A DNA stretch of 5,979 nt. Source: Rickettsiales bacterium (GTDB taxonomy: Bacteria > Pseudomonadota > Alphaproteobacteria > Rickettsiales > UBA3002). The stretch lies in contig PBPD01000108.1 in NCBI GenBank assembly GCA_002725445.1, positions 1 through 5,979 on the forward strand. The letters are read 5' to 3'. Under the pieces are notes generated by a model. The model worked only from the letters and a program-made list of their open reading frames with translations. It did no database searches and had not been told where the DNA came from. The translations under genes and the position numbers were made by a program. Position 1 is the stretch's first letter; each line of letters opens with the position of its first letter. This document shows, piece by piece, positions 1 through 5,405 of this stretch.

Positions 1-1735
1 CATGCCCGAAATTTACAGCGCGATCGCGCAGGCCGGTACGTCCATTGTGTTCGTCAACACACGTGCACAGGCCGAGCTGGTGTTTCAATTACTGTGGGAT
101 CACAACACGCAAAATCTTCCTATCGCGGTGTATCACGGTTCTTTGAGCAAAGAACAACGCCGCCGAACCGAAGCGATGATGGCAGCAGGAAAATTACGTT
201 GTGTGGTGGCCACCTCAGCGCTGGAGCTGGGCATAGACTGGGGCGATGTCGATCTGGTGATACAGTTGGGCGCGCCAAAAGGTGTCAGCCGATTGCTGCA
301 GCGCATTGGCCGCTCAAACCACCGTTTCAACGAGCCTAGCAAAGCCCTGCTTGTGCCCTCCAACCGCTTTGAAGCCATGGAATGCCGTGCTGCCATTGAA
401 GCCATTGACAAAGGCAAGCTGGATGGCGACGCATTGCTGCCCGGCTCCTATGATGTAGTGGTACAATTCATTATCAATTGTGCATGCAGTGCACCGGTAA
501 ACGCCGACAGATTATATCGCGAAATCATCACCGCGCCGCCATATGCCTCATTGCCACGTGCGGTGTTTGATCAACTATTCGAGTTTGCCATCGATGGTGG
601 CTATGTGCTGCGCCGCTACGAACGTTATCAACGCCTGATACAAAATGACGAAGGCGATTACATACCCGCCTCGCGGCTCATCAGCCAGCGCCACCGTCAG
701 AATATCGGCACCATTGTTGAAGCTACGCATTTACGCGTTAAGCGTATGAACCCTAAGCGCGGTGGTAAAATACTCGGCACGATTGAAGAGCATTTTGCGC
801 AGCAACTCACCCCCGGTGACACCTTCTTTTTCGGTGGTGAAACACTGGCCTTTATTCGCGTACACGACATGACACTCGAAGCCCGCCCCGCCCCTGCGAA
901 AGAGCCAAAGATTCCATCTTACGTAGGCGGACAAATGCCGCTTTCCACCTTTCTGGCAAATGGTGTGCGGCATATGTTTAACCGAGAGGAAAGCTGGCAC
1001 CAATTGCCGCATGAAGTGCAGGAATGGCTATCGCTACAAAAACAATTCTCGACCATTCCGCCAGTCGACGGGTTGCTGGTAGAAAGCTTCCCGCGTCACA
1101 AGCTGCATCAATGTTTGTTTTACACGTTTGAAGGACGCAAAGCGAACCAGACGCTAGGCATGCTTATCACCCGCCGTATGGAACGGTTAGCTCTAAAACC
1201 GCTCAGTTTTCTGGTAACGGATTATGGGCTTGCGGTAACGTCTGTTCAGGCAGTAGACGCCGAACATATTAGCGCGCTTTTATCGCCCGATTTATTGGGC
1301 GGCGAACTGGAGGAATGGATTGCAGAATCGCCCATGCTTAAACGTTCGTTTCGTCGCATTGCCACCGTGGCAGGGCTTATCGAGCAACGCTACGCTGGCT
1401 CACATAAAACCGTAAAGCAAGTAACCTTCAGCACCGATTTAATCTATGACGTATTGCGCAAACACGAGCCAAACCATATTTTGCTGCATCTGTGCCGTCA
1501 GGATGCGGAACGAGAATTGCTGGATATCAAACGCCTGTCCGATATGCTAAATCGCTTTGAGGATAAGGTCTTGTTTCACTCTCTCACCCGCCCGTCGCCG
1601 CTGTCGGTGCCCGTCATCAGCGATGTACGCAACGAAGCCGTGCCCGGCAGTGGCATCGAAGCATTGCTGGAGCTGGGAACAGCACAGGAACAGGCGGATC
1701 AAATGATGGAGGATGTGCGCAATGCAGTGGCCTGA
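1..1735 (+). CDS. Ligase-associated DNA damage response DEXH-box helicase (Lhr-like), 5'-truncated by the window edge
   Basis: This is an ATP-dependent superfamily 2 DNA helicase/translocase of the Lhr-like, ligase-associated type, acting in cytoplasmic DNA repair. The visible 577 residues begin in the second RecA-like domain. They contain IVFVNTR (residues 15-21), YHGSLS (44-49), motif V ATSALELGID (70-79) and motif VI QRIGRSNHR (100-108), which supplies the arginine finger. A winged-helix region follows at about 130-225. Next come a beta-rich stretch around 245-290 (GKILGTIEEHF, then PGDTFFFGGE) and a DEAD/H-associated C-terminal domain at about 340-540. Family members are usually about 800-850 residues, so the first RecA domain with Walker A and DEXH lies left of the window. 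The ATG at base 2 is therefore internal, not the start. The gene ends inside pdeM (overlap 14 bases), indicating one operon. Family identity is secure. The exact biological role of this cluster is known only from its gene association. Confidence 0.93.
   Translation, partial: MPEIYSAIAQAGTSIVFVNTRAQAELVFQLLWDHNTQNLPIAVYHGSLSKEQRRRTEAMMAAGKLRCVVATSALELGIDWGDVDLVIQLGAPKGVSRLLQRIGRSNHRFNEPSKALLVPSNRFEAMECRAAIEAIDKGKLDGDALLPGSYDVVVQFIINCACSAPVNADRLYREIITAPPYASLPRAVFDQLFEFAIDGGYVLRRYERYQRLIQNDEGDYIPASRLISQRHRQNIGTIVEATHLRVKRMNPKRGGKILGTIEEHFAQQLTPGDTFFFGGETLAFIRVHDMTLEARPAPAKEPKIPSYVGGQMPLSTFLANGVRHMFNREESWHQLPHEVQEWLSLQKQFSTIPPVDGLLVESFPRHKLHQCLFYTFEGRKANQTLGMLITRRMERLALKPLSFLVTDYGLAVTSVQAVDAEHISALLSPDLLGGELEEWIAESPMLKRSFRRIATVAGLIEQRYAGSHKTVKQVTFSTDLIYDVLRKHEPNHILLHLCRQDAERELLDIKRLSDMLNRFEDKVLFHSLTRPSPLSVPVISDVRNEAVPGSGIEALLELGTAQEQADQMMEDVRNAVA
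1708..1712 (+). promoter_or_regulatory. Shine-Dalgarno site deciding the pdeM start
   Basis: A perfect GGAGG lies inside the 3' end of the helicase gene. It touches the ATG at 1713 with no spacing, which is too close to serve it. It stands 9 bases ahead of the in-frame ATG at 1722, a good distance. This favours 1722 as the pdeM start and suggests translational coupling with the helicase gene. Confidence 0.7.
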
Positions 1736-2399
1736 ACCGCATGCCCTGCCCCTGCAATTTGCAGGTGAGTCTTTTTTGCTTGATGCGCAAGGTGTCTTAT
1801 TCGCGCCGCAAAAACGCACCCTTATTGTGTCGGATTTGCATTTGGAGAAAGCAAGTTTTTTGCAGCTTTTCGGCCATCCCGTACCCACATTAGACTCGCA
1901 CGACACCTTGCTGAGGCTGCAACATGTGATAGGCCATTATAATCCGGAAACCGTCATTTGCCTTGGCGATAGCTGGCACGACACGCAGGCAGGCCAACGT
2001 ATGAGCGAAGACGATCAATCCTTGCTGTCGCGCCTGTGCCAGTCGGTGCAACGTTGGGTGTGGGTGCTGGGCAATCATGACCCTGCTTTGCCACATTTCT
2101 GCAAGGGGGAGCAAACAGCGCATGTGCAGCTAGGAGACATCCGCCTGTGCCATGAGCCTGAAGCCACACCCTCCCCTCAAATAGTGGGGCACTACCACCC
2201 AAAAACCAGCATTACATTGCGACGTGGACACAAAGCGAAAGGACGCTGTTTTCTGTCGGATAATGCATTGCTTATCATGCCGTCTTTCGGCAGCTATACG
2301 GGTGGGCTGGACGCCTCGCATGATGCAATCCGCTCGCTGTTTGCACACGATCCAACCGTGCATTTACTTCACAGCAACAAAGTGTGGCATATCACCTGA
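1722..2399 (+). CDS. pdeM: Ligase-associated DNA damage response endonuclease PdeM (metallophosphoesterase)
   Basis: This is a calcineurin-like metallophosphoesterase of the ligase-associated type, predicted to use a two-metal centre to cut phosphodiester bonds in DNA repair. Counting from the ATG at 1713 (subtract 3 for the preferred start), every family motif is present. These are SDLHLEK with D41 and H43, CLGDSWHD with D86, LGNHDP with N121, H122 and D123, the metal-binding H147 in LCHEP, and GHYHPK with H160 and H162. The C-terminal LLIMPSFGSYTGG is also typical of PdeM. The length of 225 residues is normal, and there is no signal peptide or membrane segment. The start at 1722 is chosen because GGAGG lies 9 bases upstream; 1713 would add only Met-Cys-Ala. 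It overlaps the helicase stop codon and so is expected to be made with it. The stop codon is one base from the end of the convergent transporter gene. Confidence 0.93.
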   Translation: MQWPEPHALPLQFAGESFLLDAQGVLFAPQKRTLIVSDLHLEKASFLQLFGHPVPTLDSHDTLLRLQHVIGHYNPETVICLGDSWHDTQAGQRMSEDDQSLLSRLCQSVQRWVWVLGNHDPALPHFCKGEQTAHVQLGDIRLCHEPEATPSPQIVGHYHPKTSITLRRGHKAKGRCFLSDNALLIMPSFGSYTGGLDASHDAIRSLFAHDPTVHLLHSNKVWHIT

Positions 2400-2400
2400 T

Positions 2401-3321
2401 TTAGACTTCACTTTGCGGTGGCTTGGCATGCAATGTTTTGGCCTTCACGGCCTCGCGCTGCGCTACATAGACCGAGCTAATCACAATGACGATGCTGCCC
2501 GCTAATGTCCACGGCTCTATCACTTCCTGAAACGCGATATAGGCTATGATGGCGGTGAACACCATGCCCATAAAATCAAACGGCATCAGCACCGTCACGT
2601 CGCCATGTTTGAGTGCGAGAAACACACAACACACATTGACCAGAAAAATAGCGCCCAGCACAACCAGCCAGAACCACATTGTTGCAGACTCTGGCGTTTG
2701 CCACACATAGGCCGCTGCAGGCGCCGAGAACAGCCCCATCAGCCCTGTCAGCCAGAACAGTTGTGTGGTAGTCGATTCGCTCTTGCTGAGTTTTTTAATG
2801 ATAATGTCGATGACCGACCACATAAACACCGCAATCACCACCAGCAACGACACAACTGAAAAATCAGCCGTTCCCGGGCGAATAATAATCAACGCGCCAG
2901 CAAACCCAACCAATAGGGCTATCCAGCGATGCAGCCCTGCCCGCTCTTTCAAAAATGCAATCGCCATCAAACTGCTTATCAATGGGCCTGTAAGTGCAAT
3001 GGCGCGTGCCTCGGTGAGTGGGATAACGGTGAACGCATAGAAGTAGAGCGCCAGCGATATCACCCCCAGCACCGCGCGGGCAAAATGCCATCGCAATTTG
3101 GTGGTGCGAATATGCGAGCGCACACCTTTAAGCAGCACCCATGGCAGCAGCAGCAAGAAGGCAAATGCGTTATAGAAAAACAGCACCTGCATCACATGAA
3201 ATGATTCGGCAAATTCACGGATCATCGCCGCCATCACTGAGATCAAAAACGTATGGCCGACGAAAAAACTAACGCCTAATAATTGGCGCGCGGGTAATGC
3301 ATCTGATAAATCCTGACTCAT
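2401..3321 (-). CDS. DMT-superfamily (EamA) membrane transporter
   Basis: This is an inner-membrane permease of the drug/metabolite transporter superfamily, 306 residues with about ten hydrophobic segments, the standard EamA size and two-repeat layout. Helices are visible from about residue 14 to 34, 44 to 64, 80 to 123, 132 to 147, 158 to 176, and on to about 290. The first EamA repeat ends in the characteristic stretch around 103-150: TEARAIALTGPLISSL, then FLKERAGLHRW, then GFAGALIIIRPG. The second repeat has the matching GDVTVLMPFDFMG and FQEVIEPWTLAGS. The tail (AQREAVKAKTLHAK) is basic and probably cytoplasmic. The substrate cannot be read from the sequence; amino acids, nucleotide derivatives and other metabolites are all known in the family. 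The start is ATG at 3321, but no clear Shine-Dalgarno precedes it. A weak TTGCAG/CTGCAA dyad (3321-3326 and 3344-3349) borders the start. It lies 42 bases after the kinase-like gene on the same strand, so co-transcription is possible. Confidence 0.9.
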   Translation of the reverse strand: MSQDLSDALPARQLLGVSFFVGHTFLISVMAAMIREFAESFHVMQVLFFYNAFAFLLLLPWVLLKGVRSHIRTTKLRWHFARAVLGVISLALYFYAFTVIPLTEARAIALTGPLISSLMAIAFLKERAGLHRWIALLVGFAGALIIIRPGTADFSVVSLLVVIAVFMWSVIDIIIKKLSKSESTTTQLFWLTGLMGLFSAPAAAYVWQTPESATMWFWLVVLGAIFLVNVCCVFLALKHGDVTVLMPFDFMGMVFTAIIAYIAFQEVIEPWTLAGSIVIVISSVYVAQREAVKAKTLHAKPPQSEV

Positions 3322-3363
3322 TGCAGCACGCTAGTGGCCGAACCTGCAAATCACAATAGTAAT

Positions 3364-5172
3364 TTAGCGTGCGACGATGGTTTTATCGCGCAATGCGTCC
3401 AGCTGCAACTTCAGTGTGTGAGCGGGTGCGTCCATGGCAACCGCCTCGGTTTTATCGACTTTTTCGAACCCTTTCCATGGGCGATCCGCATGTGGAAATT
3501 CCTGATGATACACCGATAGCCCTACATTATAGGCTTCGTCTGCCCTTGCCATGAACTCTGCCTTTTTCTGCTTCTGTTCCGGCGTGGCATAAGGCAAAAA
3601 CGAAATAAGCAACTGCATTTCCGAACGAAGTCTGCGCAGCGCCTCAGGGCGTTTTTCCTGCTGGCGTTCTGCCAGTGGTTTTTGCTTTAGCATTTCCCTA
3701 TGGAATGGCTCTTCGAACATGCCACGCTGGACACTATCCACAATGCGCAGCTGGTTATCATCGGTCAGCATCAGATTGTCCAGCTTGATATCACTATCAA
3801 TGTCCGCACTTGGGAATGATGCGAGCAGCGCCATATCTTCAAACATATGATCCAGCGTTTGCGGGTTCTGCATAATCCTGTCAGCCAACTGTGCAACACG
3901 CTCGGGGCTTATTGATCTGGGGCTTGCCCCTCGCATTAACATAGCCAGGTTTTCTCCCCTCTGGCGAGGCATAATGGTAAAATCAAGTTCTGTGCTGGTA
4001 CCCTTACGCTGCATGAGAGGCTGCGAGACATTGGGCCCATGAAACAGCATGTATGGCGTGGTAAGCGAAGTAGTCGAATTCAACAAGTCAGGAAAACGAT
4101 GTTTATTCACGCGCAGCACATAGTCGCTGAATTCATCCGTCATCGCATAAATTTGCGCACTAGTGCCTTCACCAAGCGGTGTGCCTTTCAACGATTTTTC
4201 TATCGCATCCTTCACCGTATATTCCGGCTTTGATGCTTCTGGCATTTGTTCAAACTGCATTGGCTTGCATTTCGCTTCTTTTGCCAGCAGATCCAGTTGC
4301 TGTTTTAATTGTGCAGGTTGTGCTGAGAGCGGAATATCCAGAGGCTTTCGTACAGGCGTGAACCCTTTCCAGTCTTTGGGAAATTTGTCGTCATGCAAAA
4401 AATGATAGACCGCTTTATCCTGCGCATTCAGCACCGATATAAACAAATCACGAATCGACTCTGGTTCCTGCCATATCTCTTGTTTTGTCTTTAATCGCCC
4501 TTCAATGCTATTGCGCAATTCTGCTACGCCTGCGGCATCTTGCATAGTGCGTTCGCGCAATGATTTCGCTTGATATCCCACATCATTCTTCTGGCTATAA
4601 TCACCCGAAAAATCGGTTTGCACTACTTCCACGAAGCCGAGATTACTGTCTTTATCCAACAATATATTTTTAAGAGAAAAGTCACGATTCTCTATCCCTT
4701 GCGGATAACGCGAAATAAACGCCGCCGTCATAAAGAGCTCGTAAAGCGATTGATTATAACGAAAGCGATTGGGACTGCTTTTAAGTGGCTCCACCATACG
4801 CTTTGCCAGTGCATTGCGTGCCTTCGTTTTGTCTGTTTGCGTGTTTTCCGCATTTTCCAGCAACACATCCAGCGCTTCCCCGTCTTGCTTGCGGGCAATA
4901 AAACACGCGACATTGCCGCTGGGCTCTTTCAGCATACAGAGTGGCTGGCCGACATTTGGCCCAAGAAAGATGTTATTGAGAGGCTTTAGCGCGCCTGGAT
5001 TATCCAATTGCGATGCTAGATCCGTCTCCTTATTCACCCGCAGCACGTAATCATCCAGTGGCGGGGGCAAGCTGTATACATTAGCAAAGCCACCACTTCC
5101 CCGTGGAGGCTGCTTGATCGCCTCACGCATTATCTGCGCAATATTCTGCGTTTGTGTATTTTGCTTTGCCAC
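3364..5172 (-). CDS. Tandem kinase-like protein: degenerate N-terminal copy plus catalytically plausible C-terminal copy; family unrecognised
   Basis: I do not recognise a named family. The 602 residues form two copies of one module (about 14-296 and 320-594). Each copy has a Gly-rich loop (GSGGFANV at 25-32; GEGTSAQI at 334-341), YVLRVNK (42-48; 351-357), GPNVxQPL (71-78; 379-386) and a hinge-like stretch with Q-x-G-E-x-L (96-101; 404-409). Next comes a catalytic loop (NRDFSLKN with D164 and N169; DSDIKLDN with D461, K463 and N466), then a DFG-equivalent acidic residue (E182; D479). The D/K/N/D spacing +0/+2/+5/+18 in copy 2 equals that of PKA. Copy 1 has S166 for the Lys and E182 for the Asp, so it looks like a pseudokinase. 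Both have Arg at the beta-3 Lys position, as in several APH/choline-kinase relatives. No APE motif, signal peptide or membrane helix is seen. Phosphotransfer is inferred; the substrate (protein, small molecule or lipid) is unknown. The GTG start lacks a Shine-Dalgarno; ATG at 5130 (Met15) is an alternative. The coding region is certain and the kinase-like fold is likely. Confidence 0.85.
   Translation of the reverse strand: MAKQNTQTQNIAQIMREAIKQPPRGSGGFANVYSLPPPLDDYVLRVNKETDLASQLDNPGALKPLNNIFLGPNVGQPLCMLKEPSGNVACFIARKQDGEALDVLLENAENTQTDKTKARNALAKRMVEPLKSSPNRFRYNQSLYELFMTAAFISRYPQGIENRDFSLKNILLDKDSNLGFVEVVQTDFSGDYSQKNDVGYQAKSLRERTMQDAAGVAELRNSIEGRLKTKQEIWQEPESIRDLFISVLNAQDKAVYHFLHDDKFPKDWKGFTPVRKPLDIPLSAQPAQLKQQLDLLAKEAKCKPMQFEQMPEASKPEYTVKDAIEKSLKGTPLGEGTSAQIYAMTDEFSDYVLRVNKHRFPDLLNSTTSLTTPYMLFHGPNVSQPLMQRKGTSTELDFTIMPRQRGENLAMLMRGASPRSISPERVAQLADRIMQNPQTLDHMFEDMALLASFPSADIDSDIKLDNLMLTDDNQLRIVDSVQRGMFEEPFHREMLKQKPLAERQQEKRPEALRRLRSEMQLLISFLPYATPEQKQKKAEFMARADEAYNVGLSVYHQEFPHADRPWKGFEKVDKTEAVAMDAPAHTLKLQLDALRDKTIVAR
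3391..4215 (-). repeat. Internal duplication, copy 2 (C-terminal kinase-like module, key catalytic residues kept)
   Basis: This encodes residues 320-594. It holds the Gly-rich loop GEGTSAQI (334-341), Arg354 in YVLRVNK, the catalytic loop with D461, K463 and N466, and a metal-binding D479 in RIVDSVQ. The tail repeats WKGF (566-569) and LKLQLDAL (587-594). The stretch between D479 and the tail is short, charged and helical (many Glu, Lys and Arg), without a recognisable activation loop or APE motif. Sequence similarity to copy 1 is strong in motifs and low elsewhere, so the duplication is old. Confidence 0.78.
4285..5133 (-). repeat. Internal duplication, copy 1 (N-terminal kinase-like module, degenerate)
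   Basis: This encodes residues 14-296. It aligns with copy 2 at an offset of 308-309 residues in the N-lobe (G25 with G334, R45 with R354, G71 with G379). In the C-lobe the offset is 297-298 (D164 with D461, W268 with W566), so copy 1 is about 11 residues longer between hinge and catalytic loop. It ends with a WKGF (268-271) and LKQQLDLL (289-296) tail. The catalytic loop lacks the +2 Lys, and the DFG-position acid is Glu182, suggesting lost or altered activity. Confidence 0.78.
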
Positions 5173-5174
5173 AT
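5130..5174 (-). other. Possible 14-codon leader ORF overlapping the start of the kinase-like gene
   Basis: An ATG at 5174-5172 overlaps the GTG start in another frame and opens a 14-codon ORF (MWQSKIHKRRILRR). Its TAA stop (5132-5130) shares one base with the in-frame ATG of Met15 of the kinase-like protein, giving a TAATG stop-start junction. This could allow coupled initiation at Met15. ORFs this short are common by chance and no Shine-Dalgarno is seen ahead of it, so confidence is low. Confidence 0.2.
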
Positions 5175-5267
5175 TAGCAGATTAGCATGCTTACATGACG
5201 GTTATGTGACAGATATATAGAAAAAATACGTTCCAAATGAGGGGGTAACACCCAAAAAAGTGAAGAA
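5175..5267 (-). promoter_or_regulatory. Spacer between tRNA-Asn and the kinase-like gene; weak promoter candidate
   Basis: This 93-base spacer is the only place for a promoter of the kinase-like gene. On the minus strand it has an AT-rich segment with TATATA (5214-5219) that could be a -10 box, but no matching -35 at 16-18 bases. An imperfect dyad, TTACAT (5191-5196) and ATGTGA (5204-5209) on the plus strand, lies between it and the start. A direct repeat of ATTAGCA (5173-5179 and 5181-5187) abuts the start codon, where a Shine-Dalgarno would normally be. Transcription may instead continue from the tRNA promoter. Confidence 0.25.
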
Positions 5268-5342
5268 TGGCTCCCCGGGCCGGATTCGAACCAGCGACCG
5301 ATCGGTTAACAGCCGATTGCTCTACCACTGAGCTACCGGGGA
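5268..5342 (-). tRNA. tRNA-Asn (GUU anticodon), CCA encoded
   Basis: This folds into a complete 75-base cloverleaf. The acceptor stem is TCCCCGG (5342-5336) with CCGGGGA (5278-5272), followed by discriminator G and an encoded CCA (5270-5268). The D stem is GCTC/GAGC, the anticodon stem ATCGG/CCGAT, the loop CTGTTAA and the T arm GCTGG-TTCGAAT-CCGGC with one G-T pair. The anticodon GTT is at 5310-5308, reading AAC and AAU codons. U36 followed by A37 is the context for the t6A modification, and the neighbouring gene encodes the enzyme that starts t6A synthesis. A run of six T (minus strand, 5259-5254) comes 8 bases after the CCA, without a clear hairpin of its own. Confidence 0.97.
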
Positions 5343-5365
5343 ACACGCTCATCAACGGAGCGGTA

Positions 5366-5394
5366 GCTTTACACAATGCTAAAGAAAAGCGCAA
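5366..5394 (-). promoter_or_regulatory. Candidate tRNA-Asn promoter
   Basis: On the minus strand TTGCGC (5394-5389) and TAAAGC (5371-5366) are separated by 17 bases, placing transcription start around 5359 and leaving a leader of about 17 bases before the tRNA. The -35 is a fair match and the -10 is poor (three of six consensus positions). It lies in the 63-base gap after the sua5 stop codon, so the tRNA could also be read through from sua5. Confidence 0.4.
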
Positions 5395-5405
5395 GCCCTT
5401 TTGTC

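Noticed and set aside
2..4. ATG at base 2 as the true helicase start.
   Set aside because: The protein would lack the whole first RecA-like domain with Walker A and DEXH. The frame simply enters from outside the window.
133..1012. Minus-strand ORFs opposite the helicase gene (133-417 and 731-1012).
   Set aside because: They are antisense shadows of a strongly conserved helicase, with low-complexity, Ser/Arg/Cys-rich translations and no initiation signals.
3364..5172. Assignment of the tandem kinase-like protein as an inositol-pentakisphosphate 2-kinase or an aminoglycoside phosphotransferase.
   Set aside because: Only the Gly-rich loop and VLRxxK stretch, or the general D...N...D pattern, match. 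No family-specific motif such as the HGD Brenner motif is present, so only a kinase-like fold is claimed.
2401..5172. Kinase-like gene plus neighbour as a HipA-type or other toxin-antitoxin pair.
   Set aside because: The neighbour is a membrane transporter and no small DNA-binding antitoxin is encoded next to it. HipA signature motifs are not seen.
5241..5259. GGGT-AAC-ACCC hairpin next to six A (plus strand), considered as a terminator for tRNA-Asn.
   Set aside because: On the minus strand, the direction of the tRNA, the T run comes before the 4-base-pair hairpin, not after it. The order is wrong for an intrinsic terminator.
5254..5342. The tRNA-Asn 3' end as an attachment site of an integrated element.
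   Set aside because: No second copy of the tRNA 3' end occurs downstream in the window, and there is no integrase or other mobile-element gene.
5381..5400. AAAAG...CTTTT symmetry between sua5 and the tRNA, considered as a sua5 terminator.
   Set aside because: The stem is five mainly A-T pairs with a mismatch above it. It also overlaps the candidate -35 box, so it is too weak to call.
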